Shown here one piece after another: positions 14,970-24,312 of a stretch of 35,539 nucleotides of DNA; within the stretch, counting starts at the first letter, position 1, and each line of letters begins with the position of its first letter. The position numbers and the translations under genes were made by a program. The notes under the pieces are model-generated. The model worked only from the letters and a program-made list of their open reading frames with translations. It was not told the origin of the DNA and did not search any database. Origin of the DNA: Saprospiraceae bacterium (GTDB taxonomy: Bacteria; Bacteroidota; Bacteroidia; Chitinophagales; Saprospiraceae); NCBI GenBank assembly GCA_025056735.1, contig JANWVR010000032.1, forward strand, positions 1-35,539, read 5' to 3'.

Positions 14970-16130
14970 ATGAGTCTCAGCGACATTTTGACCCATCTGG
15001 GCGAGGCCCGCGAAGCGTACTTTGGCGCAGTAGCGCCGCCTGTTGTTCAGAGCAGCAATTTTGCGTTCAGCGACTTAGCGTCGTGGCGCGCGGCTTTTGC
15101 CGACGAGTTGACGCATCACGTCTACACGCGGGGCAACAACCCGACGGTGGAGATTTTGCGGCAAAAGTTGGCAGCCTTAGAGGGCACGGAAGACTGCTTA
15201 GTGTTTGCCAGCGGTGCAGGCGCCATTGCGGCGGCGGTGCTGGGCAACGTGCAGGCAGGCGACCATGTGGTGTGTCAGCAGCATCCCTACTCCTGGACGA
15301 GCGCTTTACTGCGCAAATTTTTGCCGCGCTTTGGCGTAGAACACACGTTCGTAGACGGCACGAACATCGAGAACATTCGCGCGGCGCTGCGCCCCAACAC
15401 GCGCGTGCTGTATTTAGAAAGCCCGAACACGATGACCTACGAATGCCAAGACTTAGCGGCGTGTGCCGAGTTGGCCCGTTCACGCGGCATCGTTACGATT
15501 GCCGACAATTCTTACTGCTCGCCCATTTATCAAAATCCGGCGGCCTTTGGTATTGACATCGTCGTGCATTCGGGCACCAAATACCTCAACGGGCATTCGG
15601 ATGTGGTGGTGGGGGTGTTGTGTGCCAGCCGCGCGATGACGCGCCGCATCTTCGAGTCGGAACTGATGACGCTGGGCGGCATTTTGGGGCCGCACGATGC
15701 GGCGTTGGTATTGCGCGGGCTTCGGACGCTGCCCTTGCGCGTTGAGCGCAGCGATGCCAGCGCGCGGTTTCTTCTGGAGCGATTGGAGCATCATCCGAAG
15801 GTCGAGCGCCTGTGGTATCCGTTTCACGCCACTTTTCCACAGCGCGAGCTGGCCCGGCGCCAGATGCGCGGCTGTGGCGGGTTGTTTTCGGTGCAGTTTC
15901 GCACGCCGACGATGGAGCGCATGGAAGCGTTTGTGCACCGGCTGCGGCGCTTTTTGATGGCGGTATCGTGGGGAGGCTATGAGTCGCTGGTCATTCCGAT
16001 GGTGGGCTTTTACGGCATTCCAGGCCGCCCCGAGCCGCACCTGCCCTGGTCGTTTTGCCGCTTTTACATAGGTCTGGAAGACCCGCAGTGGCTGTGGGAG
16101 GATTTGGAGCAGGCGATGGAAGTCCTTTGA
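14970..16130 (+). CDS. Trans-sulfuration family PLP enzyme (cystathionine gamma-synthase/beta-lyase type)
   Basis: A 386-residue Cys/Met-metabolism PLP enzyme. The PLP lysine is K204 in VHSGTKYLNGHSDVVVG. The phosphate- and subunit-contact motif YTRGNNPT (residues about 50-57; YSRxxNPT in the family) is present, as is ADNSYCSP, whose Asp would bind the PLP ring nitrogen. The family contains cystathionine gamma-synthase, beta-lyase, gamma-lyase, homoserine sulfhydrylases and methionine gamma-lyase, and the sequence does not separate these safely. No methionine or cysteine biosynthesis neighbours are in the window. The start at 14970 is the first ATG after the degenerate GACCTTTG box. It ends 20 nt from a convergent gene. 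Confidence 0.9.
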   Translation: MSLSDILTHLGEAREAYFGAVAPPVVQSSNFAFSDLASWRAAFADELTHHVYTRGNNPTVEILRQKLAALEGTEDCLVFASGAGAIAAAVLGNVQAGDHVVCQQHPYSWTSALLRKFLPRFGVEHTFVDGTNIENIRAALRPNTRVLYLESPNTMTYECQDLAACAELARSRGIVTIADNSYCSPIYQNPAAFGIDIVVHSGTKYLNGHSDVVVGVLCASRAMTRRIFESELMTLGGILGPHDAALVLRGLRTLPLRVERSDASARFLLERLEHHPKVERLWYPFHATFPQRELARRQMRGCGGLFSVQFRTPTMERMEAFVHRLRRFLMAVSWGGYESLVIPMVGFYGIPGRPEPHLPWSFCRFYIGLEDPQWLWEDLEQAMEVL

Positions 16131-16150
16131 GGCGGTATTGGGTCGGGTTT

Positions 16151-17044
16151 TCAGTGCTTAGGTCCGTGCGTTAGCCGCAGTCGTTGCCGCTGCCATGCCC
16201 GCCGCTCGTTGGCGACCAACCAGCAGCGCTCGCTCCAGGGCGCTATCGCCTCGTACTGGCGCGCCAGTGGGAATTGCGGCAGGCGTTGAGCAAGTACCCG
16301 TCCGCGCAGGAAATGCCCGTCCGGGAAATCGCGGAAGAAGAAGGCGGTAGCGTGCGCGTAAGGGAAGATGCCCAGTCGCTTGCCGCCGATGTAGCTGGTC
16401 AGGGCCAGCGTCCGTCCGTCGTCCGAGAGAGCGGCGCCGGTGATGACCCGGTTGGTCAGACGCAGGCTGTCGCGCAGCTCGGCCACATACACGCCTGGTT
16501 GGGCGGGCACAACGTAGTGCTTGACGACGCACTCGCTGGCAAAGACAGCTTTGGAGAACAGGTGCAGGCTATCGCGCCAGAACACCATGGCTTCGCAGTT
16601 GAAATTCCAGTCGGCATAGCGCGCTGGCGGAAACTCGCGCTGGTCGGGGTAGGTAAAGCGAATGGAGTCAAGCGCTTCCGTATCCGGATAGTAACGGAAG
16701 ATGCACAGGTCGCGGCGGTCGTTGCGGTTGTTGCCAAAATCGCCGATGTAGAGGGCGCCGTTGGGCGCTGAGGCGAGGTCTTCCCAGTCGCGATTGGGCA
16801 CCGGCAGTCGGCGCACCTCAAGCAGCTGGCGCGCGCAGGGGTCATACAGGTACAATTCGGGCGGATTGCGGCTGTCGTTGAGCAACCACAGGCGCCCCTC
16901 AGGCGTGCGCACCATGCCCGATACCTCGCGCAGCACACCGGGCAATTTCTGCCGGCGCGGCAGCGGTTTTTGGGAAAAAACAGGCCACACGCCTGTTAAG
17001 AACGCGCCAGCTATCAGCAGAATTTTTCTTATAGAATAAAACAT
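16151..17044 (-). CDS. Secreted propeller-like protein of unknown function
   Basis: Not recognised by name. The 297-residue product starts with a signal peptide (MFYSIRKILLIAGAFLTGVW, cleavage near FSQ); 40 further upstream in-frame residues lack sense and were left out. The mature part has repeated beta-strand blocks with motifs LREVSGMVRTPEGRLWLLND, RDWEDLAS, ALYIGDFGNNRNDRRD, NCEAMVFW and TGAALSDDGRTLALTSY. The DWEDLA plus GDxGNN pattern is what I know from SdiA-regulated/esterase-like phytase-type beta-propellers, in which these acidic residues bind calcium. A periplasmic or outer-membrane propeller is therefore likely. The enzyme activity is unknown. It converges with the trans-sulfuration gene and stands alone on its strand. 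Confidence 0.75.
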   Translation of the reverse strand: MFYSIRKILLIAGAFLTGVWPVFSQKPLPRRQKLPGVLREVSGMVRTPEGRLWLLNDSRNPPELYLYDPCARQLLEVRRLPVPNRDWEDLASAPNGALYIGDFGNNRNDRRDLCIFRYYPDTEALDSIRFTYPDQREFPPARYADWNFNCEAMVFWRDSLHLFSKAVFASECVVKHYVVPAQPGVYVAELRDSLRLTNRVITGAALSDDGRTLALTSYIGGKRLGIFPYAHATAFFFRDFPDGHFLRGRVLAQRLPQFPLARQYEAIAPWSERCWLVANERRAWQRQRLRLTHGPKH

Positions 17045-17205
17045 GAGTCTGCGCGCATTGTCGTGTTTGAGCGGCAAAAATGCGGCCTGCCCCCGCCTTC
17101 CAAGCGTAGAAATCTGCCCCAATGCCGCGTAGGCGCTCGAATGCGCCTTTTGCGACTGCAGCACTGGAGCACACGGGCCTTTTTGCGGTAGGGACTGAAA
17201 AAATC

Positions 17206-17246
17206 AAAATGCCGACCTGTGTAGAGGGGGCACAGGCCGGCATTTT
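17206..17246 (-). terminator. Strong terminator, serving the Fe-S carrier gene
   Basis: A 16-bp inverted repeat with one mismatch (17206-17221 with 17231-17246, core GCCGRCCTGTG) around a 9-nt loop. On the minus strand it ends in TTTTGATTTTTT and lies 29 nt after the stop of the iron-sulfur carrier gene. The remainder of 17045-17275 shows nothing else of note. Confidence 0.85.
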
Positions 17247-17275
17247 CAAGCCACAGCCGCAACGCTGTCGGAGAG

Positions 17276-17638
17276 CTACGCCGCGAATGACGTACCGCAG
17301 CCGCAGGTGGACGAAGCGTTGGGGTTATTGAATTTGAAACCTCGGTTATCTAAGCCGTTCACAAAATCAATTTCCATGCCCAGCAGATAGATGGCGTGTG
17401 CCTTGTTCATGAGCACTTTGACGCCGTTTACTTCAAACAAGTCATCGCCCTCTTGCGGCAGGTCGAAGCCCAAAATGTAGGAGAAACCCGAACAGCCACC
17501 GCCTTTGACGCCTACGCGCAGGCCATATTCGTCGGGAATGTTTTCCTGGCGCCGAATGGCCGCCAATTGTTCGATGGCCCCTGGCGTCAGCTTGATGGGC
17601 GCAACTACAGTGGAGGTTTTATCTTGCGTGTTCTCCAT
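17276..17638 (-). CDS. A-type iron-sulfur carrier (IscA/ErpA/HesB family)
   Basis: A 120-residue cytoplasmic carrier that receives Fe-S clusters from the assembly scaffold and passes them to apo-enzymes. The three ligand cysteines are in place: C49 in GGGCSGF, and C112 and C114 in STCGCGTSF, with the C-x63-C-G-C spacing typical of the family. The first 14 residues are a polar extension. ErpA, IscA and SufA cannot be told apart by sequence alone. PyrG lies 70 nt upstream on the same strand, but this gene has its own promoter box and a strong terminator, so it is probably transcribed separately. Possible local clients with Fe-S clusters are the serine dehydratase and, elsewhere, lipoyl synthase. 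Confidence 0.93.
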   Translation of the reverse strand: MENTQDKTSTVVAPIKLTPGAIEQLAAIRRQENIPDEYGLRVGVKGGGCSGFSYILGFDLPQEGDDLFEVNGVKVLMNKAHAIYLLGMEIDFVNGLDNRGFKFNNPNASSTCGCGTSFAA

Positions 17639-17664
17639 ATCAAAATACGTGCATTTTAACGCTG

Positions 17665-17672
17665 CAAAATTA
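17665..17672 (-). promoter_or_regulatory. TAnnTTTG -7 box of the Fe-S carrier gene
   Basis: On the minus strand TAATTTTG is followed by CAGCG and an estimated leader of about 20 nt before the ATG at 17638. The same TTTGCAGCG extension follows the box of the NTF2-like gene at 24085. A palindromic TTAACGTTAA lies just upstream. Confidence 0.55.
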
Positions 17673-17708
17673 CTGCTTATTAACGTTAAGGCGCGCTAAA
17701 TGGTTTTA

Positions 17709-19415
<1,707 letters not shown>

Positions 19416-19518
19416 TTACGGGGCGTAAAGGTAAGGCGGACAGAGCAGCCCTTCGGCAAAGAAAAAGCGGTTTTTTCCGCAGCTAAAACTTTTGCTCTCC
19501 CTTTGTGTTCTGCGCTGC

Positions 19519-20262
19519 ATGCCGCTCGTAAAATGGCAAGATTTGGGCCGACTTGATTACCAACCTGCGTGGGACTACCAAACGCAGCTGCACCGCCGAT
19601 TGGTAGAGCGGAAACTCGAGCACCGACACCTGAAACCTGGACAATACGAGCAAGAGCACTACTTCCTCGTTGTGGAGCATCCGCCCGTTTATACGCTGGG
19701 CAAAAGCGGCTCGGCCCAACACCTGCTCCTAAGCGAAACCGAACTCCAGGCGCGCGGCATCCAGTATTTTCCCATTAACCGCGGTGGCGATATCACTTAC
19801 CACGGCCCGGGGCAAATCGTAGGCTATCCGATCCTCGATTTAGAATGCTTCTTCACCGACGTGCACCGCTACGTGCGCAGCTTAGAAGAAATAATCATGC
19901 GCACCCTGAGCGACTACGGCGTCGAGACCCTCCGCTTGCCTCCCAATACAGGCGTTTGGTGTCCGCCCCGCCCGAATTGCTCTCTGCCGGCTGCGGAAGA
20001 GGGCTTCTGGCATAAATTCCGGAAAATCTGCGCCATCGGTGTGCACCTGAGCCGTTGGGTTACGCTGCATGGTTTCGCCTTTAATGTAAATACAGACCTG
20101 TCTTTTTTCCGACATATCGTACCTTGCGGCATTGCAGATGCCGACAAAACGGTAACTTCGCTCGCCTGGGAGCTCGGTCATACCGAGGACATGGAGGCTG
20201 TAAAAGAGCGCCTAAAACATCACTTCTGTGCAGTCTTCGACTGTGAAATTCAGACGTCATGA
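19519..20262 (+). CDS. lipB: Octanoyl-ACP:protein octanoyltransferase
   Basis: A 247-residue enzyme that moves octanoate from acyl carrier protein onto lipoyl domains, the first step of de novo lipoate attachment. The catalytic pair is visible: the lysine in RKICAIGVH and the cysteine in HIVPCGI. The family signature RGGDITYHGPGQIVGYPI is intact. The start at 19519 (MPLVKWQDLG) matches the usual N-terminus; nine residues encoded further upstream from a TTG are discarded. An AACTTTTG at 19487-19494 may be the -7 box. The next gene starts inside the stop codon (ATGA overlap), which indicates translational coupling. Confidence 0.95.
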   Translation: MPLVKWQDLGRLDYQPAWDYQTQLHRRLVERKLEHRHLKPGQYEQEHYFLVVEHPPVYTLGKSGSAQHLLLSETELQARGIQYFPINRGGDITYHGPGQIVGYPILDLECFFTDVHRYVRSLEEIIMRTLSDYGVETLRLPPNTGVWCPPRPNCSLPAAEEGFWHKFRKICAIGVHLSRWVTLHGFAFNVNTDLSFFRHIVPCGIADADKTVTSLAWELGHTEDMEAVKERLKHHFCAVFDCEIQTS

Positions 20263-20669
20263 TCAAAGATATCTCGTTTCTGAAAGTAGCTGATTTGGCC
20301 ATTGCCATGGCGCCGCGCTTAGTGTTCGAAGAAGACCACGAAGACTTCTGGGACGCCTATCTGCTCAACCTGAAAGATGAGCCGATCTATTCCGTCATCG
20401 TCAACTCCAGCGGATACGGCGAAATCGAAGGCGAACCGCGGCGCACCACCTCACTGCGCTACTTCTGGGAACGCATCGAACCGCAAACAGCCGTCAAAAT
20501 AGAACCGGTCTACAAAGCCGTCTTCGGCCTGACAAGCGAATACTGGGTAAGTTTTGTCTATAAAGACTACCTCTACGACAAACAGTACATGTTCGTCCCC
20601 GGAATTTTCGATGAAATGCACCTCTGCGAGATCCCACTCCTGCGGCGCCAAGGCGTAATGATTCGGTAA
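20259..20669 (+). CDS. Unknown 136-aa protein coupled to lipB
   Basis: I do not recognise this protein. It is 136 residues long, soluble, rich in acidic and aromatic residues, with no signal peptide or membrane segment. Beta-rich segments alternate (PIYSVIVNSSGYGEIEG, YWVSFVYKDYLYDKQYMFVPG). The N-terminus IKDISFLKVADLAIAMAPRL is amphipathic. Its ATG overlaps the lipB stop by 4 bp, so it is made together with LipB, and a link to lipoylation or to lipoylated complexes is possible but only by position. The last codons are followed directly by the heptanucleotide repeat tract. Confidence 0.8.
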   Translation: MIKDISFLKVADLAIAMAPRLVFEEDHEDFWDAYLLNLKDEPIYSVIVNSSGYGEIEGEPRRTTSLRYFWERIEPQTAVKIEPVYKAVFGLTSEYWVSFVYKDYLYDKQYMFVPGIFDEMHLCEIPLLRRQGVMIR

Positions 20670-20683
20670 CCTATCCCAAACCT

Positions 20684-20775
20684 CCTCCATCTCCCATTTT
20701 TCATTTTGAATTCTTCGTTTTTCACTTTTCACTTTTCATTTTTCATTTTTCACTTCCCACTTTCCACCTCCCCAC
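20684..20775 (+). repeat. Degenerate heptanucleotide tandem repeat ending at a start codon
   Basis: Twelve consecutive 7-nt units (20684-20767) of the type TTTTCAC/TTTTCAT, cleanest in the run 20719-20753, then more C-rich units (TTCCCAC, TTTCCAC) and an 8-nt unit that ends directly before the ATG at 20776. The plus strand is almost only pyrimidine except for one A per unit. It occupies the whole gap between the two genes, where a promoter and ribosome-binding site would be expected. Confidence 0.85.
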
Positions 20776-21216
20776 ATGTCTTTCTTCGAGCATAAAGTGG
20801 ACCCCTTGCGTCAGGCCGCCATCTTTGTAGTGGGGTCGGCAGCCTGCATGCTCATCGCTGTGGCGCTTCGCTGGTTGGGCGTTTCGGCCATTGACCGTAT
20901 TTTCCCGTGGTCTATTGCCACGGCTTTCCTGTTGCTTTATGCCGTGTTTATCAGCGTGATGAGCCTCAATGCTAGCAGCGGGCTGAAGTACTGGGGGCGC
21001 TCGATGTACGGTTTTGCTGCCGTGGCCGTAGGAAATGGTATCGCCGCCTGGCTCATCTCCGGCCTGACGCTGGGCGAAGCGCAGTCGTACCGCTGGACGT
21101 ATGTCGTCATTACGATCTGCTTTCTCGTCTTCCTTTCCATCCTCAACCTGATGCGAAAAATTGTGGCTTTCGCCGAACGCGAGGAATGGAATGCGCCCCG
21201 CCGGCGAAAACGGTGA
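20776..21216 (+). CDS. Small integral membrane protein, four predicted helices
   Basis: A 146-residue membrane protein without a recognised family. Four hydrophobic segments are visible at about residues 14-34 (AAIFVVGSAACMLIAVAL), 44-65 (FPWSIATAFLLLYAVFISV), 78-98 (GFAAVAVGNGIAAWLISGL) and 108-127 (VVITICFLVFLSILNL). A short positive tail (APRRRKR) suggests a cytoplasmic C-terminus. The start codon directly follows the heptanucleotide tract, so its expression could depend on repeat number. MsrB follows 43 nt later on the same strand. It may be a conserved inner-membrane protein, but nothing shows its function. Confidence 0.8.
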   Translation: MSFFEHKVDPLRQAAIFVVGSAACMLIAVALRWLGVSAIDRIFPWSIATAFLLLYAVFISVMSLNASSGLKYWGRSMYGFAAVAVGNGIAAWLISGLTLGEAQSYRWTYVVITICFLVFLSILNLMRKIVAFAEREEWNAPRRRKR

Positions 21217-21259
21217 AGGGTGGTTCCTACCACAGATGAGACACAAAGGTTTTTCAGAT

Positions 21260-21799
21260 ATGCGCGCTTTTATCTTACTGGCCTTTTGGGCGGCCTGCCA
21301 TTCGGCCACTGTAAAATCGCCGGCCAATGCCAATGCGGCGTCGCCGACGGCTGAACGGAGCGGCACGGACACTCTGATTCCGCCGCAGTACGACGAGCGC
21401 GGACGGTTGGTGCGTATTCAGAAAACCGATGCCGAATGGCGCACTCAATTAAATGAATTAGAATACCGCGTTCTGCGCCAGGAGGGTACCGAGCGGGCCT
21501 TTACGGGCGATTTGCTGAAAGAAAAGCGCAAGGGCACGTTCACCTGCCGCGGCTGTGGGTTGCCCTTGTTTTCCTCCGACACTAAATTCGAGTCCGGTAC
21601 GGGCTGGCCCTCGTTTTGGAAGCCCATACGCCCGGAATACATCGCCGAGCACGAGGACCGCTCCTACGGCATGGTGCGCACCGAAGTGGAATGCGCTCGC
21701 TGCGGCGGCCATCTGGGACACGTCTTCAATGACGGCTCCCGGCCTACGGGTTTGCGCTACTGCATCAATGCCGTTTCGCTGGACTTTGTGCCCGACTAA
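21260..21799 (+). CDS. msrB: Peptide-methionine (R)-S-oxide reductase, predicted lipoprotein
   Basis: A 179-residue enzyme that repairs methionine-R-sulfoxide in proteins. The start at 21260 opens a lipoprotein signal (MRAFILLAFWAACHS, lipobox ending at C13), so it would act on exported proteins, anchored in a membrane. Zinc-binding pairs CRGC and CARC, the GTGWPSFW motif and the catalytic C168 in RYCINAVSLDF are all present. A linker of about 35 residues separates the anchor from the catalytic domain. Upstream in-frame residues from 21161 overlap the membrane protein gene and were excluded. The stop codon overlaps the stop of convergent gpmI by 4 bp. Confidence 0.94.
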   Translation: MRAFILLAFWAACHSATVKSPANANAASPTAERSGTDTLIPPQYDERGRLVRIQKTDAEWRTQLNELEYRVLRQEGTERAFTGDLLKEKRKGTFTCRGCGLPLFSSDTKFESGTGWPSFWKPIRPEYIAEHEDRSYGMVRTEVECARCGGHLGHVFNDGSRPTGLRYCINAVSLDFVPD

Positions 21800-23355
21800 C
21801 CTGCGCTGGCTATTAGCGTCTGGCCGGTCATGGCCTCCGGCTGCGGCAGACCCAGCAGCTGCAACAGGGTAGGTGCTAAGTCGGCCAGTATGCCGTCGCG
21901 CAGAGTAATGCGAACGCCCTCCAGCTGCCGGCTGACCAAGATGCACGGCACGGGGTTTTTCGTGTGTGCCGTGTTGGGCGTACCGTCGTCGTTGATCATA
22001 TAATCGGCGTTGCCGTGGTCGGCTGTGATGAGCACCGCGTAGCCGTTTTCTTCGAGCACGGGAACTAAGCGGCTCAGGCATTCGTCCACCGTTTCGACGG
22101 CTTTCACGGCGGCGGCAAAGACCCCCGTGTGGCCCACCATGTCGGCGTTGGCGTAGTTAAGGCAGATGAAATCAGGGCGTTTTTCCACGACCTCCTTCAG
22201 TACAGCGTCGGTAACCGGGTAAGCGCTCATTTCAGGCTGCAGGTCGTAAGTGGCCACTTTTGGCGATGGAATAAGAATGCGGTTTTCGCCCGGGAAGGGC
22301 TCCTCGCGCCCGCCGGAGAAGAAGAACGTTACGTGCGGGTACTTCTCTGTTTCGGCAATGCGCAATTGCGTCAGACCGGCATCGGAGACCACTTCGCCAA
22401 AGGTTTTCTCCAAATTTTCCTTCTCAAACAGCACCGGGATGCCGGTATAGCGCTCGTCGTAGCGCGTCATGGTTACGTAGTGCAGCGGCAGCGTGTGCAT
22501 GTCCCATTCGGGCATGTCCTGCTGGGTCAGCACAGTGGTCAGTTCGCGCAGGCGGTCGGTGCGGAAGTTGAAGGCGATGACCACATCGCCGGGCTTGAGA
22601 GTTGCTATGGGCTGATTTTCAGCGTTTAGGCCCATCAGCGCGGGCAGGAACTCGTCGGTAACCTCGCGGTCATAGCATGCGCGCACGGCAGCAATGAGGT
22701 CGCGCACGCGCTCGCCCTGGCCGCGCACGAGCAGGTCGTAGGCCACCTTGATGCGCTCCCAGCGCTTGTCGCGGTCCATGGCGTAATAGCGCCCAACGAC
22801 GGAGGCTAAGCGGATGCGGTCGGCGTAGCCCTGCTGTTCGAGGTGCTGTTGCAGGTCTTGCAGGAAGCCTGCGCCACTCTTCGGGTCGCAATCGCGCCCG
22901 TCGGTGAAGGCGTGGATAAACGCCTCCGGCACGCCGGCCTCAAAGGCAGCATCGCACAACGCTTTGAGGTGGTTGAGGTGCGAATGGACGCCGCCATCGG
23001 ACACCAAGCCGATGAAATGCAGTCGCCGGCCCTCCACACAGGCCGCCCGAAAGGCCTCCTGCAGCACCGGATGCGTGCGGAACAGGCCCTCCCGAATGGC
23101 CTTGTTGATGCGGGCCAGCTCCTGCCACACAATGCGACCGGCCCCAATGTTCAGGTGGCCCACCTCGGAGTTGCCCATTTGCCCTTCGGGCAGGCCCACA
23201 GCCTCGCTATGGGTGGTCAGGGTGCAGTGGGGGCGGGTCAGCCACAGGTGGTCCATGAAAGGCGTGTGGGCCTGGCGGATGGCGTCAGCTTCGGGCTTAG
23301 CGCCCAAGGCCCAACCGTCCAGAATGATCAGACATGCGCGTGCGTGTTTCAACAT
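21796..23355 (-). CDS. gpmI: 2,3-bisphosphoglycerate-independent phosphoglycerate mutase
   Basis: A 519-residue glycolytic enzyme that interconverts 3- and 2-phosphoglycerate by a phosphoserine intermediate and two Mn ions. The first metal motif is LIILDGWALG near the N-terminus. The phosphorylated serine is S63 in QMGNSEVGHLNIGAGR. The domain FIHAFTDGRDCDPKSG and the C-terminal metal sites ITADHGNADYM and TAHTKNPVP are intact. The start at 23355 (MLKHARACLIILDGW) is preferred over a 14-residue upstream extension, because a TACCTTTG box lies 5 nt before it. Its end overlaps the msrB stop. Confidence 0.96.
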   Translation of the reverse strand: MLKHARACLIILDGWALGAKPEADAIRQAHTPFMDHLWLTRPHCTLTTHSEAVGLPEGQMGNSEVGHLNIGAGRIVWQELARINKAIREGLFRTHPVLQEAFRAACVEGRRLHFIGLVSDGGVHSHLNHLKALCDAAFEAGVPEAFIHAFTDGRDCDPKSGAGFLQDLQQHLEQQGYADRIRLASVVGRYYAMDRDKRWERIKVAYDLLVRGQGERVRDLIAAVRACYDREVTDEFLPALMGLNAENQPIATLKPGDVVIAFNFRTDRLRELTTVLTQQDMPEWDMHTLPLHYVTMTRYDERYTGIPVLFEKENLEKTFGEVVSDAGLTQLRIAETEKYPHVTFFFSGGREEPFPGENRILIPSPKVATYDLQPEMSAYPVTDAVLKEVVEKRPDFICLNYANADMVGHTGVFAAAVKAVETVDECLSRLVPVLEENGYAVLITADHGNADYMINDDGTPNTAHTKNPVPCILVSRQLEGVRITLRDGILADLAPTLLQLLGLPQPEAMTGQTLIASAG

Positions 23356-23360
23356 AGCCT

Positions 23361-23368
23361 CAAAGGTA
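23361..23368 (-). promoter_or_regulatory. TAnnTTTG -7 box 5 nt before the gpmI start
   Basis: On the minus strand TACCTTTG is separated from the gpmI ATG (23355) by the five bases AGGCT. This is too close for a ribosome-binding site on the transcript and predicts a leaderless or nearly leaderless mRNA. Confidence 0.6.
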
Positions 23369-23390
23369 CGGCGCGGCCCAGAGCGCCGAG

Positions 23391-23427
23391 AAAACAAAAA
23401 GCCCGCCTCGCGTTGCGCTGGGCGGGC
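23391..23427 (-). terminator. Intrinsic terminator of the NTF2-like gene
   Basis: GCCCGCC (23401-23407) pairs with GGCGGGC (23421-23427) around a 13-nt loop. On the minus strand the stem is followed by TTTTTGTTTTC. It lies about 110 nt after the stop of the NTF2-like gene and directly before the gpmI promoter, insulating the two. A second hairpin (GCCGGC, loop CTTTCA, GCCGGC; 23512-23529) lies between stop and terminator. Confidence 0.8.
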
Positions 23428-23536
23428 CCTACATTACTGCTCTGTGTTATGCTCAAACTACTATGCTGTTCTTCTTGCATTCTCGCCGTTGCCGGCGTCC
23501 TCGTTGCGGTAGCCGGCCTTTCAGCCGGCAGCCGCC

Positions 23537-24046
23537 TTACTTCGTCGTCTTTTTCGTAGTGGTCGTCTTGCGCGTCGTCGCCTTGCCTTTGGCGGCTTCC
23601 GCCGGGGCAGGCGTTGGTTCGGCTACCGGAGTAGGCTCCTGGGCAACCTCTTTTTTGGTGGATTTCTTAGCCGCCGCTTGCTTGGGCGTTTCCAGCGTCT
23701 GGTTCAGCAGGTACTGCTCTTCGATGACTTTGCCGTCTTTCCACACACGGCGGATGACTTCGTGGTACACCAAATTTTCTCCTTGACGGTTCGTGAAGTC
23801 GAATACGAACTGCGACTGGGTAACGTCGCCGTCCACCTGTACAGCCGGACGCTCGACACGATTCACACGGGCAATGTTCTGGAAAAACCAGCCCAAAATC
23901 TCCATTTTTTGAGCCTTCGACGTGGTTTTATGCTCTGGATTGCTCCAGGTGACGCAGTCTTCTGCCGCAAATTGCTCAAAAGCGCCGGCGATGTTGCCTT
24001 TCAGGATTTCGGCGTCAAGCGCCTCTACAAGTTGTGCAATAGTCAT
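23537..24046 (-). CDS. NTF2/SnoaL-like protein with Lys/Thr-rich tail
   Basis: A 169-residue soluble protein. Residues 1-115 fit an NTF2-like (SnoaL/DUF4440-type) alpha+beta cone: MTIAQLVEALDAEILKGNI, AFEQFAAEDCVTWSNPEHKT, MEILGWFFQNI, SQFVFDFTNRQGENLVYHEVIRRVW and DGKVIEEQYLL. The last 45 residues are low-complexity (APAEAAKGKATTRKTTTTKK), strongly basic and probably disordered, like tails that bind nucleic acid. NTF2-like folds serve as isomerases, hydrolases or binding proteins; the substrate is not visible here. The start at 24046 follows the promoter at 24085-24113; 22 upstream residues are excluded. It is a single-gene unit with its own terminator. Confidence 0.82.
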   Translation of the reverse strand: MTIAQLVEALDAEILKGNIAGAFEQFAAEDCVTWSNPEHKTTSKAQKMEILGWFFQNIARVNRVERPAVQVDGDVTQSQFVFDFTNRQGENLVYHEVIRRVWKDGKVIEEQYLLNQTLETPKQAAAKKSTKKEVAQEPTPVAEPTPAPAEAAKGKATTRKTTTTKKTTK

Positions 24047-24084
24047 AAACACGCTATGTTTGAATGTTTCCGTTTTTGACGCTG

Positions 24085-24113
24085 CAAAGGTAAGGCAAGG
24101 TTTTAAAACCAAA
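24085..24113 (-). promoter_or_regulatory. Consensus promoter of the NTF2-like gene with a 12-bp palindrome in its spacer
   Basis: On the minus strand TTTG (24110-24113) and TACCTTTG (24085-24092) are 17 nt apart, the clearest -33/-7 pair in the window. The spacer holds a perfect palindrome GGTTTTAAAACC (24099-24110), which could be an operator. The leader would be about 30 nt. Confidence 0.7.
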
Positions 24114-24312
24114 CAATAGTTGGTTGGAAAGTTTTTTATAGCATTAACAAAGAATTAAAATTGGTTAAAATGCCCACGCCTTTGACAGATGCTCTAAAAA
24201 CGGTCTTTGCCGGCCCTTGTTGTGGAAAAGCCAGAAATTAAATTCTGAGTTTTGGGCAGCGCAGGGGAGATTACCTTCGAGGAACGGGAAGCGGCGCTGC
24301 CGGTCAAGGGAA

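Noticed and set aside
23449-23559. Plus-strand 36-residue hydrophobic peptide starting MLKLLCCSSC.
   Set aside because: It overlaps the end of the NTF2-like gene and has no promoter or ribosome-binding signal; composition alone can explain it.
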